Source of the DNA: Nitzschia sp. pyKryTriq1
Taxonomy: Eukaryota; Bacillariophyta; Bacillariophyceae; Bacillariales; Bacillariaceae
Assembly: GCA_956465555.1 (NCBI GenBank)
Contig: OY101119.1
Location: 2,156,629 to 2,220,628 of the forward strand
DNA: 64,000 bases
Direction: 5' to 3'
Part shown: in pieces, positions 1-9,695 of the stretch
How positions within the stretch are numbered: position 1 is the stretch's first letter
How the letters are laid out: each line of letters starts with the position of its first letter
Notes under the pieces: generated by a model
Databases searched by the model: none
The model's input: only the letters and a program-made list of their open reading frames with translations
What the model was told of the DNA's origin: nothing
Translations under genes and position numbers: made by a program

Positions 1-152
1 TTGAAAGCGAAGGCAGAGAGTGCAATGGAAAGAGCCTCTAATATTTTTATTGCGACGGTCACAATCCAATCATTTGAAGTAACCCGTAACCCGAAACCTG
101 TCGTCCTAGTCAAGCAAGAGTCCTCGTACCAAACAACATCGCAGTTGTGAAA

Positions 153-1529
153 ATGAGATCCTCCTGGTTGCTATGTATGATTTTGATGGCCGCTTGGCCT
201 ACCGAACTGAGGGGTCAAAACCTGTTCCAGCGCATGCTTGGCAAAAAGACGAATGGCGACCTAGATGATATTCCAACGGGGACACTTTCCAATGGGATGA
301 AGATCCCACTAGTTGGGCTCGGGGTAGGAAATATGGTGCTAGACGTGATTCCAGCCATTGTGAGTCATGCAGTGCTCAACGACAAGAAAGCCCGACTAAT
401 TGACACGTCAAGTGTCAGTCAGAACGAGCACCTCGTAGCGAAGGGGATTGTGGAAGGAGCCGACTACCTTGCCAAATCAGGAGTAGACAAAATGGAAGTT
501 CATGTCATCACAAAGGTCTGGTATACCCACTTGGGTTACGATAGAACTATAGTGGCGGTGAAAAACTCTATCGAGGCCCTAAAGCCGGCCCTTGAGCATC
601 CTAATGTCGATCTCAAGCTCCACGTAATGATCCACTGGCCTCGCTGCTACGACCACATTCCCTGGATGCACTGCGAAGAAGAAGAGAGTATTCTTCCTGA
701 CGAGGTCAAAAAGATCCCCCCTCCTCCTCATCAAGACAAAATGAACGCTTGGAAGGGAAGTTGGAAGGCTCTTGAGGCCCTCTACCAGGACGAGAACAGC
801 CCCGTGTCGAGCATCGGAGTATCTAACTTCCACGTGAAGGAACTTGAGGCGTTGGCGGAACTTGCCACTGTCAAGCCTCATTTGCTAGAAGCTAACATCT
901 GGTCGTTTCTCTATGATCCCATGTTGGTCAACTATGCCCACCGACACAACATCCATCTTGTTGCTTACAATGTCTTGGAGGGAACTTTGCGAACTCCATT
1001 TAGTACACCCTTTGGCTACCATCACCTCATCACAGTTTGCAATGAACTCACGAAAACAATGCACGCTAAGGGTCTCTTGGCAGAAGACAAGGAGATCTCG
1101 CCACCAGAAGTTGTGCTAGCATGGCTAGTCCAGCACTCCGTCTCTGTTGTCCCCAAAACGACGGATCTAGAACACCTGCGAGAGAACTCTGCCGTGGTGC
1201 TGAGTCAGATCCCGTCCATGACTGAAAAGCAAGTCCAGACAGTGGCGTATGCCGTGGAGGCATTGATCAGTGGAGATGACATGGAAGAGGACGCGGCAAT
1301 TCGAATCACCTTCCACGCCAAGACAAAGGACTTGTATTTGTGGTGGCGTGATGACGAAGATGATTTCGAGATGTTGGTTGCCACAATCAAGAAGGGTGAG
1401 AAATTCGTGGAGGAGTCACATCCTGGACACAAATTTAAGGTGTACGACCAAGAGGACAAGGAACAGGGAACCTTCGAGCTGTTCCAAGTCACCGGCCGAT
1501 ACGGGGACCACCACCATGTAGAACTATAG
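153..1529 (+). CDS. Secreted/ER aldo-keto reductase-like protein with VHL-like C-terminal domain
   Basis: Single exon, 458 residues from the ATG at 153; the GTG two codons upstream is not a credible start. Residues 1-22 form a signal peptide. Residues 40-365 follow the aldo/keto reductase barrel: GxKIPLVGLG-like start, IDTSS at 83-87, ITKVW at 119-123, MIHWP at 159-163, and SSIGVSNF later. Of the AKR catalytic tetrad, Asp84, Lys121 and His161 are present, but the Tyr position of DTxxxYxNE reads Ser89 (DTSSVSQNE). Oxidoreductase activity is therefore doubtful, although the fold seems intact. The last 80 residues (LYLWW, KKGEKF, PGHKF) resemble the beta domain of VHL, which stramenopile proteins often carry at the C-terminus; that assignment is by pattern only. 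A second, more degenerate AKR-like gene lies at 40048. Confidence 0.8.
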   Translation: MRSSWLLCMILMAAWPTELRGQNLFQRMLGKKTNGDLDDIPTGTLSNGMKIPLVGLGVGNMVLDVIPAIVSHAVLNDKKARLIDTSSVSQNEHLVAKGIVEGADYLAKSGVDKMEVHVITKVWYTHLGYDRTIVAVKNSIEALKPALEHPNVDLKLHVMIHWPRCYDHIPWMHCEEEESILPDEVKKIPPPPHQDKMNAWKGSWKALEALYQDENSPVSSIGVSNFHVKELEALAELATVKPHLLEANIWSFLYDPMLVNYAHRHNIHLVAYNVLEGTLRTPFSTPFGYHHLITVCNELTKTMHAKGLLAEDKEISPPEVVLAWLVQHSVSVVPKTTDLEHLRENSAVVLSQIPSMTEKQVQTVAYAVEALISGDDMEEDAAIRITFHAKTKDLYLWWRDDEDDFEMLVATIKKGEKFVEESHPGHKFKVYDQEDKEQGTFELFQVTGRYGDHHHVEL

Positions 1530-2395
1530 TTGTACTCCGGTAGTACATCTATGTTGAGTGTAGTAACAAACAACGACATAAAGAAACGATATATTATATC
1601 AACCAGTTCTGTTCATGTAGTGTCGACGATCATCAATGGAACTTGGAAGCTTCCCCAACGCACAGTCCTCTACTAACTACGAGTACTTTCTACTATTTGT
1701 GCCGATACAGTTGCAGTCGTCTGGCGAAAATAGTTTCGTGATGAATTATTGTTCCCGCCGCAGCGGGATTGGATGGCAGGCCGACGAGCGATGACCGTTC
1801 GTCGTACCGGTACAGTACCTGGTACCTGGTGCTTGTATGACCTGGGTATGGTACCGTACACTATTTAGTCGTCGCAAATGACTGACGGGACTGAAGATCC
1901 GTGTTTCAATGGGACGTCAAACGTCAACCGTCAACCAAACCGTCAACATTTTTTTTTCCGAAACGTGGCGTCTGGCAGGCGGACGAAAACGAAGCGGCGT
2001 GCATGCGCGCATCCGGCCAATGCAACGATGCGATCTCGAGAAGAATCCATCTCGAATCATCATCATCATCATCGCGATGATGATCGACGCGACGAGATGA
2101 GGTGGAGAGATGCATGGCAGTACAACCGTACCGGTACCAGGTACAATACTCGTACTCGTAGCTAGCGCGCAACAACAGCAACAGTGCGAGAAACGATTTT
2201 TTATCATCGGAGATTATTGGAGCCCGACAGGCCCGAGCCAAGAACCACAAGAGCCAATTTGCAACATCCAACACAAGACCCAACTTGACTGTCATTGATA
2301 GACTAGTTGATAGTCTAAATGGCTCACACAGACCAGACGACCAGCCGTAGCCCTTCCCTCCTGGCATTGTAATCGGTGTCAATACGAAGTACGAT
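1530..2395. other. Intergenic, repeat-rich
   Basis: I see no gene here. It holds GTAC/TACCGGTA-type palindromes (about 1800-1860 and 2128-2160) and a 20-bp perfect palindrome at 2065-2084 inside an ATC/GAT microsatellite. The short ORFs across it have microsatellite composition. Confidence 0.6.
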
Positions 2396-5300
2396 ATGCC
2401 ATTTCTGCTACCAGCTGCCTCGTCGGCCGCCTGTGACATCACTGTGTTGTACCTAGCGTATCGAGCGGCAGGGGCTTTTGAAGACTCAGAAGAGGAGGAA
2501 GAATCATCACCTGGCAGATTAGTCTATCGAAGTGGTTACATGGTCGTGGCGAGCACTCTGCGATTATATTTGCTGGCGTGCCCGCTCCCTTACCATTCGT
2601 ACCATGGTACGGCGCTCAAGTGTCCCACCCTCTATCAGCTTTTTTATTCTGGGATTCTGGTCGTGCTGTTGGGTCACATGCTCTTGCTGAGCATGGTGGA
2701 CCCTACCAGTCTCAGTTCAATGGTGCCTTCTGGCATCTCCCTGACGCTACACGAGGAATTGACGCGGCACATCTGGCTTCTCTTGCTCTTATCGCTAGCG
2801 GCGGATCTCTGTCACATTTTGCTATTTTTACATGTGCGATCAACGGCGCCTTCCGATGCGGAACTCGTCCCAGGGCGGCCCAAAGTTCTCTTTTACTACG
2901 CCAAGGAAAAGGAGGAATCCGAGAATGATTCTCTACTTCCATCACGTAGCGGGCCGATGGAACGGTTCTCCTCCGAAGAATCGATGTCTACTAGTTCGAT
3001 GCAACAAATTTCAAGTCGGGTCGTTGGGGAGGTTCACAGTCGCTTGAAGCACGCCAAGGATGAGTGGGCCAACCGCCTGGCAGATTACCGATCACGATCG
3101 GTATCTGCATCTACGAGTAGTCAAGACTTGATTCACAGACCGTTGACTGCGTTTCGAGTGTTACTTCAGCTCTTTGCCTATGAAGACGTACTTAGCAACG
3201 GGCGCCTCGATGCTGTATATGACCAGGACAACGGTGAAACACTGTTGAATTTTGTCCCACAGCTGCTCTCTTTCCTTTTACATGGCGCGTATGATTCGTC
3301 GACGGATTTGGAGGATTGGATTCTCAGCACTTGTCGACAGAATATTTACTTTGCTCACCGATGCTACTGGTTCCTGAGAGCTTGGTCTCTAGAATCGCAA
3401 AAGACATCCAGTGGTGTTCCTGCCCGATTGAGTAGAGCAAGTAGCCTGGCTAGTTTTGAGGATTTGAATCAGGCAAAGCTACAAGGCGGCGCGGAAAAGA
3501 CTCAAAAAGCAAAAAACAACCTGCTTCCAGAAGAACGAGCTGTCATTGAGGAACTGTTGCATCACGTCATGAAGTGCGGCGAGGAGCCTGCACGACGGTT
3601 ATATTTCGGAAACGGGATGGAATCCGAGGAAGTTGAGGGATCTGCTTTGGACCTGGCTCGTAGTTCGCCTTCCGCTCTGATGTTACTTGCACAATCAGGT
3701 GCAATCCCCATTGATCCCAAAGGAGGTAGTCCTTCGGTCAGGCACTGGGAATGTGTAGCAGCTGAAAGGAAGTATGGCTTTCTCCCCCTTGACGATGCCC
3801 TGACGAATCATCAAAGAGAGAGTAAAAAGAGCCTCTATGAAAAATCCTACTTTGATTCCACCCCAGTATTTTTGGATGCGCTTTTGAAGATCGCGGAAAA
3901 TCTATTCAAAGTTCAAAAAGAGGATCGAAAAAATGAATTCCATCGTCAATTGCGGCTGCTCGAATTGCAGGCCCTGCCGTGTAACGCCATCTATATTCCT
4001 TTACAGGATGTCAACCACCGCGTCTGGCGAATCGTCGCCGATGAATCTATTGCGATCAATACGAAAGAACGCGTTCCATGCATAGTGTGTTTAGAGGTCG
4101 TCGAGTACCCAGCCGACGAGGCCCCTCAAACGCGAGACGTCCGTCATCTACTGAAACGGGTGGTACCCCAAGATGCGCAAATTACCTTTCCCGAACTCAA
4201 CGCGTCTCAAAGCGAAAAGGAGCTGATAAGAAGGTGGCGAGATGGTTATAGAGATCCCCATCGACGGGATACTGCGTTTGAGAAAATTGCCTCACAGATG
4301 CGTCAAGGAATGAAGAAAATTCAATTGGATCAAATGAGAACATCCATGAAAGCTCAAATTGAGAAGGTGAAAAACACGAATATCCAGGAGTTTTTGACCC
4401 TCAGTGTTCCGAGCACTTTCGAAGATGACGACGAGGAGCTTGTCCACGAGCCCTTGCACAGTTTCGAACCGATGCCGAGTAAAGATATTGAACGTGGTGA
4501 ACCAGTAGATGCTGCAGGGACTCCATCTAAAGCAGGACTTGAACTTGCGACGACGACGACGGGCACGGCTCCAGACTCCCCGTCAACTCCATCGCCCATG
4601 AAGAAGACCCGCATGGGACAGTGGACTCCTCCACCCAAATCGTTCCATAATCGAGAGGTAGATCTTCCTGAATTGGATGATCTACTCATTCCACCTCGTA
4701 TCAACCATGGTTCCTACCAACGCATGGAAAAAACCGAGACAATTGCTGAAGAAAAACCGAAAGGAAGATTCAGCGGCTGTCTACCCAAATCTGGAAACAA
4801 AGAAAGCGACGATGAGACTGGCACGAACGGAAAACCGCCGACGAAGCCTCCGCCAGTTGTATTCAAGGAAAACTGGAAAGAGAAAGAGGCAAGAATAAGA
4901 TCATCATCAGCCTTTGGCTCTCACCCTGGATGGAGGATTCTCCCAATCTTGATCAAGGCCAACGACGATCTCCGGCAGGAACAGCTCGCTTCGCAGATCA
5001 TCTACAGAATGTCAGTCATTTTGGCGCGAGAACGAGTACCTGTCTGGCTCTGTCCGTACGAAATTCTTGCTTTGACAGAGAGCGGAGGAATCATTGAAGC
5101 CATACCAGATACTATATCGATATCATCATTGAAAAAGAACGACCCAAACTTCACAAGTATGAAAGGATTTTTCAATACATTCTTCGAGGGGCCAGACAGT
5201 TTGGCGGATGCCAAAGCAAATTTCTGCGAGAGTCTCGCCGCCTATTCCATGGTGTGCTTTTTGCTCCAAATTAAGGACAGGCACAATGGGAACATTCTTC

Positions 5301-5728
5301 TCGACAACAAAGGCCATTTGATTCATATCGACTTTGGTTTTTTCTTCTTGTCGTCTCCTGGAAAGAACACCGGCTTTGAGTCTGCTCCCTTTAAACTTTC
5401 AAGAGAGTTCGTGGATGTTCTGGGCGGACCCGATTCTAGGCTCTTCAGAATTTTCAGAATGCTCTGCTACCGTGCATTTATTGCACTCCGAAGGCATTGC
5501 ATGGAAATCATTCTCCTCGTGGAAATGCTGAAGAAAGGCAACGAGGATCTCCCGTGCTTCCGTGGACGACCAGACGATGCTATCGCTGAATTGAGGCATC
5601 GCTTTCGACTGGATCTCAATGATCGTGCGTGCCTAGAATATGTGAATGCTCTTATCGATGAGAGCTTGGAAAATTGGAGAACAAATTGGTATGATCGATA
5701 CCAACGATATTGTGTCGGAGTGTTATAA
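2396..5728 (+). CDS. Phosphatidylinositol 4-kinase, type III beta-like, with N-terminal membrane segments
   Basis: Single exon, 1110 residues. The C-terminal lipid kinase domain (about 842-1090) has a P-loop-like region (ILIKANDDLRQEQ), the catalytic loop DRHNGNILL (about 961-969) and the DFG motif in HIDFGF (about 978), followed by APFKLSREFVDVLGG, which is typical of PI4KIII-beta/Pik1. It should phosphorylate phosphatidylinositol at the 4 position in Golgi or trans-Golgi traffic. The middle holds LKU-like helical material (about 225-300) and a long disordered linker (about 680-835). Unusually, residues 49-66, 80-101 and 125-147 are strongly hydrophobic and look like three membrane helices; classical PI4KB is peripheral. 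The ATG gives the longest frame. The N-terminal helices share the frame with the kinase with no intron, so this is not an obvious gene-model fusion. Confidence 0.88.
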   Translation: MPFLLPAASSAACDITVLYLAYRAAGAFEDSEEEEESSPGRLVYRSGYMVVASTLRLYLLACPLPYHSYHGTALKCPTLYQLFYSGILVVLLGHMLLLSMVDPTSLSSMVPSGISLTLHEELTRHIWLLLLLSLAADLCHILLFLHVRSTAPSDAELVPGRPKVLFYYAKEKEESENDSLLPSRSGPMERFSSEESMSTSSMQQISSRVVGEVHSRLKHAKDEWANRLADYRSRSVSASTSSQDLIHRPLTAFRVLLQLFAYEDVLSNGRLDAVYDQDNGETLLNFVPQLLSFLLHGAYDSSTDLEDWILSTCRQNIYFAHRCYWFLRAWSLESQKTSSGVPARLSRASSLASFEDLNQAKLQGGAEKTQKAKNNLLPEERAVIEELLHHVMKCGEEPARRLYFGNGMESEEVEGSALDLARSSPSALMLLAQSGAIPIDPKGGSPSVRHWECVAAERKYGFLPLDDALTNHQRESKKSLYEKSYFDSTPVFLDALLKIAENLFKVQKEDRKNEFHRQLRLLELQALPCNAIYIPLQDVNHRVWRIVADESIAINTKERVPCIVCLEVVEYPADEAPQTRDVRHLLKRVVPQDAQITFPELNASQSEKELIRRWRDGYRDPHRRDTAFEKIASQMRQGMKKIQLDQMRTSMKAQIEKVKNTNIQEFLTLSVPSTFEDDDEELVHEPLHSFEPMPSKDIERGEPVDAAGTPSKAGLELATTTTGTAPDSPSTPSPMKKTRMGQWTPPPKSFHNREVDLPELDDLLIPPRINHGSYQRMEKTETIAEEKPKGRFSGCLPKSGNKESDDETGTNGKPPTKPPPVVFKENWKEKEARIRSSSAFGSHPGWRILPILIKANDDLRQEQLASQIIYRMSVILARERVPVWLCPYEILALTESGGIIEAIPDTISISSLKKNDPNFTSMKGFFNTFFEGPDSLADAKANFCESLAAYSMVCFLLQIKDRHNGNILLDNKGHLIHIDFGFFFLSSPGKNTGFESAPFKLSREFVDVLGGPDSRLFRIFRMLCYRAFIALRRHCMEIILLVEMLKKGNEDLPCFRGRPDDAIAELRHRFRLDLNDRACLEYVNALIDESLENWRTNWYDRYQRYCVGVL

Positions 5729-5899
5729 TGCTAAATATTTACGGCGCATGCAATTTTACGTGTTCAAACTTCCTTTTCTTTTTGTGCTCGGCCTGCTACT
5801 CATACGCAATTAAAAGTTGCTTTTTCCCAGTTTCGTATAGCTTTCAACGTGTATTCTCGCCATCATGGTTGTTGTTGACTGTCCGATTCTGAGTTTTCT

Positions 5900-6972
5900 T
5901 TATGCAGCGTCAAGCAATCCAGGGACCTTCACCATTCCCTTTTCTTGCCAATCCAGCTGTCGCCACATGCGTTCAATCTCTTCTTCGGAGCCTAGCACAG
6001 TGATGGAATTTTCCGTATCGTCATCGTTGGCTTCCATTTTGAATGAGATTTCATCAATACGATCACCCTTGCTCCAATAGTAGATGCCAGCGTAGGGCGA
6101 AATAAGCGTCAAAAGATACCAGTTGGGTTTTCCGATCACAGGCAATTCTTTCGTCCGTCGCAAATAATGGGAAAGGAAAATCCGTTAGAAGGCTTGGTTT
6201 CCATCACATCAAAATAATTTTCAAAGACTGATACGTACCAAGATCAACAAACTGAATATTCAAGACTAAAGCCAATGTTGCCATACTCATTCCAGTGACA
6301 AAAACCAAGAAAAGGGCCTGTGACAAGCTCCTCTGAACGACGCCCTTGAATGTGATAGTCTCACCAGCGTCAGCGACCTCGTAGTTATTTGCTGTCATAT
6401 CTGAAAAAGTGACACCAACGGAAACGGATCCATGTTAATCTCACCTCATAATAAATTTGCAAAAAAAACATTCACGACCACTTACATGCCATAATCTCCC
6501 CGGCTTGGTCCCGAAGTCCCTTGCCACTAGGAGCATTTTCACCAGGTCTGTTGGTGAAAAGAGAATCGAACAAGGAAAAAAATAGTTGAGCAAGGAAAAA
6601 GAAAACAACACTGGACCTGAGAGGCCGACAAATTTCTCACGCGACAAAGGTCTTTCGCTTGACTTTCGCAGACGTTGAACGCTTGATGGTAGACCAGAGA
6701 CCAGGAAATGAAGTGAGGTAGAGCCCAAGAATCGTGTAGTAGCTTGCTCGAGAATAAGACACTTCACCCGAAGTTCCAGGGATGTAGTCGGAGCTGCTAG
6801 CGGAGTCGGCGAGGAAGGTAGTTGCGCTGTCGAAAATATGCATCGGATCAACGGCATTGAGATGGAGTTGTCGCGGCCCTGTAGGTGCTGATAACACAGA
6901 TGGACGGGCCACGAAGGCATGGCTGCCAGTGGCAAAAAGTGCAAGAAGCAGAGGAATGCTGAAGCGTGTCAT
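5900..6972 (-). CDS. CCB1: CCB1-like cytochrome b6 heme c(i) assembly factor, plastid
   Basis: Four exons by my reading: 6972-6641, 6547-6486, 6400-6239 and 6147-5900, all with GT-AG introns and continuous frame, giving 267 residues. The N-terminus is a signal peptide (LLLALFATGSHAFVARPS) with an HAF-V motif expected for diatom plastid import. The mature part has YYTILGLYLTSFPGLWSTIKRS, KRKTF, then LRDQAGEIMAY, NYEVADAGETITFKG, a second hydrophobic helix and SPYAGIYYW. This order of blocks is characteristic of COFACTOR ASSEMBLY OF COMPLEX C SUBUNIT B 1. In plants and green algae the CCB system attaches heme c(i) covalently to cytochrome b6 on the stromal side of the thylakoid. The gene diverges from the NmrA-like gene at 7546. 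Confidence 0.85.
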
Positions 6973-7545
6973 CGTGAATATTAAATTATCTGTTCAGGCT
7001 TTGTAACGGGGAACGGACTTCAGAAGAGAAGAATCAAGTCTACGCTTGAAACGGGTAGTCAGGATGTGAGATGTGAGTATGCATGGGTGCTATTCTTCGT
7101 TGAAACTGATGATGTTGTTGTTGTTGGTCGGTCGCCGCAAACCTCGTCTTTCGAAAATGCGTCATGCGTCATCATTCGTAATCTCCGATCGATCGGACGA
7201 GATCCAGACGTCGTTTCTAGCACAACAACCAATTTGTGATAGTCAGCTGTAAAAGGTCATTGACGACTTGTCTACCGGTATGTGTTGTTTTCCCGCGCGT
7301 TTGAAGTTGGATGACCAAATTCGGCGGCTTCGTAGAAAAGTGTACCAGAAGCACGCGACAAATTTGGTCCTGCCGGGATCCAAATATCTTGCATTCCTCA
7401 TTGCATCATCCTCTCTCGTGTCTCGTGTCTTCATCTCACCCTTGGCTTTCTGGCTTGCAGACTGAAGTTATTGCGTCTCGTTCATCCTTTACATACGCGT
7501 AGACCAACCTTCATCTTTTCCGAAGAAGAATATCTCCAAACGACA
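6973..7545. promoter_or_regulatory. Divergent intergenic region between CCB1 and NmrA-like gene
   Basis: 573 bp separate two genes transcribed away from each other, so it should contain both promoters. I see no clear core motif beyond ordinary sequence. Confidence 0.4.
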
Positions 7546-8391
7546 ATGTCAGAAGATGCTGATTTAAGGCGATCCGTCATGGCGGAGATCCATGACATGG
7601 GTCACTCGGAAGAGGCGACAGCTTCCGCGAAAACCGTGCAACCCGCAGTCAAAGCTTCGACGCCAACCACGTCAACGCCCAAAAGTAAGGGCGTGTTCGA
7701 TTTGGGTGTTGGAGAAGATGGTACATTGAAAGAAGAATGGGACCCGTATCTTCCCCGGCCACCGTCTATGCGTGAGCTCAAGCCCGATGTGGATCCCAAC
7801 GCAGAACAAGTTGCTGTTTTCAATGCGAATACTCAAGAAGGTTCTACTATGGTTCGTGTCTTATCGGAGAAGGGCTTGCGAGTTGTAGCGGCCGTCCGCG
7901 TTTTTACTTCCAAGAATACAAAAGCACTGATCAAGCTAAAGGGAGTTACTGTAAAGGTTGCCGATACCAACGACAACAAATCTCTACTGAAAGTAGCTGA
8001 GGGGTGCACAAGAGCTTTCCTGGTGACCAAATTCTGGCAGAAATTCGAGTCGAGAATGGAGGAGCAAATGGCAACTAATATTTTGTCGGCCTGTGCAGAC
8101 ATGAAAATTCAGCACATGGTGCTTGCAACCTTTGAGGACACAGCTATGCTCAAGCTCAGAAACAAAAAGTCTCAATTAGTTCCCACGAAAGACGGACGAA
8201 TCTTTCCTCGCTTTGATGGAATGGCGACTATTGATGCTTTTGCCAAAGAGAGAGGGGTTCAAATCACGCACATGATGACCTCTTACTTGGACGAGCCAGA
8301 CCAGAAGCGATCGGTAATTCTGATCCGAGGGGAAAATGGCCGAATCATTGTGCAACCTTTTGTTCAGGACAACAAAGCAACAATCATGTAG
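7546..8391 (+). CDS. NmrA-like NAD(P)-binding Rossmann protein
   Basis: Single exon, 281 residues. I start at the ATG at 7546 because the upstream in-frame codons look like 5' UTR and the ATG is preceded by AC-rich sequence (acgaca). Residues 1-75 are low-complexity and charged. From about residue 80 a Rossmann-type beta-alpha-beta region follows (QVAVFNANTQEGSTMVRVLSEKG, then VVAAVR). The fold resembles NmrA/atypical short-chain dehydrogenases, which bind NAD(P) as sensors or reductases. The glycine pattern is loose (NANTQEGS instead of GxTGxxG), so cofactor binding may be altered. No transit peptide is obvious. Confidence 0.6.
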   Translation: MSEDADLRRSVMAEIHDMGHSEEATASAKTVQPAVKASTPTTSTPKSKGVFDLGVGEDGTLKEEWDPYLPRPPSMRELKPDVDPNAEQVAVFNANTQEGSTMVRVLSEKGLRVVAAVRVFTSKNTKALIKLKGVTVKVADTNDNKSLLKVAEGCTRAFLVTKFWQKFESRMEEQMATNILSACADMKIQHMVLATFEDTAMLKLRNKKSQLVPTKDGRIFPRFDGMATIDAFAKERGVQITHMMTSYLDEPDQKRSVILIRGENGRIIVQPFVQDNKATIM

Positions 8392-8560
8392 ACACGATGC
8401 TAGTCTCATGTATAATCGCGGAAGGTTCAGGTAGATTTGTGATCACATGTGTTCTTGTTCCAATTGATACCAATTTATTAATGCGTGCTTGTCTACAGAG
8501 TATGGTATTTCTTTACCAAGCAATCATGCATGGTATAGGTAGAGTAGTGGGTGGCGAACA

Positions 8561-9277
8561 TTAGGCATGTGATCGAGGTATAATATACAGGCTGCTGCAC
8601 TCAGCAAAAAGAATCTCCCCATCCATGCTTGTCATTTGGGCTTTCCAAAACAGTTTGCGGCCTTCTTGCTGTTCCAGTTGAGCTTGCACTCGAATAATAG
8701 TTCCGGCTGGCACTGGTGCACGATAGTCGACATTCAAGTTGGCCGTAAAGGCCTTCTTGACACCAAGAGCTTCAAAGCCGAACCCCAAAGCATCGTCAAA
8801 TAGCAACGATAAAATTCCTCCATGAACAACACCAGGGTGGCCATCGATTCGATCACCAAGTTTGACGTGAGCAATAATGACATTTTCATCATCTGACCCC
8901 TGAGGCCGCTTGTATACTTCGTAACTTTCAATCATATTTTCTCCCAGCAGAACACCAAAGATTGCATGCCCTTCGTAGAAACCCCTCTCTGGGAGTGGCA
9001 TTCTCTCAAAGGTTTCTTCCACTACGTGTTGCGGGACAGCCTCGCACCTCGTGTAGTGTTGATTGATATTAATACGAGAGAAATGCTGATTCATGGATTT
9101 GAGCCATCCCTTGCCCCCAGCCGACGCTCCAAAAGAAGACGATGAATGAATCGTGTCTTTTCTCGGTGCAGGCGATGGAAATGCAAATACTCCCGAGGAC
9201 ACTGCCATCGCACAAACAAGCTTCCAGAGTGGCGCTACTGTTCTGCTACTTCGTCGGTTCCACATGCTGGAGTTCAT
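8561..9277 (-). CDS. Hot-dog fold thioesterase, plastid-predicted
   Basis: Single exon, 238 residues. Residues about 18-35 are a signal-peptide-like hydrophobic stretch ending in VFAFPSPAP, a good match to the diatom ASAFAP plastid motif. The C-terminal 130 residues show the PaaI/THEM4-type acyl-CoA thioesterase pattern: GHPGVVHGGILSLLFDDALG, where HGG and the following Asp are the conserved active-site region, then FTANLNVDYRAPVPAGT. It probably hydrolyses acyl-CoA or acyl-ACP thioesters in the plastid; the substrate cannot be read from sequence. It is followed on the same strand side by the VOC gene at 9696. Confidence 0.8.
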   Translation of the reverse strand: MNSSMWNRRSSRTVAPLWKLVCAMAVSSGVFAFPSPAPRKDTIHSSSSFGASAGGKGWLKSMNQHFSRININQHYTRCEAVPQHVVEETFERMPLPERGFYEGHAIFGVLLGENMIESYEVYKRPQGSDDENVIIAHVKLGDRIDGHPGVVHGGILSLLFDDALGFGFEALGVKKAFTANLNVDYRAPVPAGTIIRVQAQLEQQEGRKLFWKAQMTSMDGEILFAECSSLYIIPRSHA

Positions 9278-9695
9278 AATAAATTTCTTGTGACGACAAA
9301 ACTATTTTGAAATAGGATGAGCACGCCCCCAGCAGCTTCGTGTTGTCTTTCTCGCTTTTGTCGCTCGTCGCTCCCTCGGCCGGGCAAAAGTAATGTGGAG
9401 GAGTTGTTTCGTCGTCGTCGTCGTCGTCGTCGTCCTCGTCTGGAAGGCGCCGTCCTCGTCATTCGTCATTGTCGATCGGAATGCGAGATTTTCCAAACAA
9501 AAGCTCTCCAAAAAGTGACGTGTCGTCTTCAGTCACCAGTTGAATCCCTTTTCGACTACTGTGGGATGTTTCATGGTTGTTACCGCTACGTTCCTGAACC
9601 AGCTACTCTCCCTCTCTCTCTCTCTCTGAGCTCTCTAGTAGACTAGTAGAGCCATCAATCGGTAGTAAGACAGTTGGATCTGATTTTCAATAACA
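9278..9695. other. Intergenic with (GTC)8 microsatellite
   Basis: No gene seen. A GTC trinucleotide run at 9411-9434 and a CT-rich run near 9606-9630 produce arginine-rich spurious ORFs in both directions. Confidence 0.6.

Noticed and set aside
1878-2442. His- and Asp-rich ORFs
   Set aside because: They come from the ATC/GAT microsatellite and are read equally in several frames.
9274-9511. Arg- and Thr-rich ORFs
   Set aside because: They are the GTC trinucleotide repeat translated.
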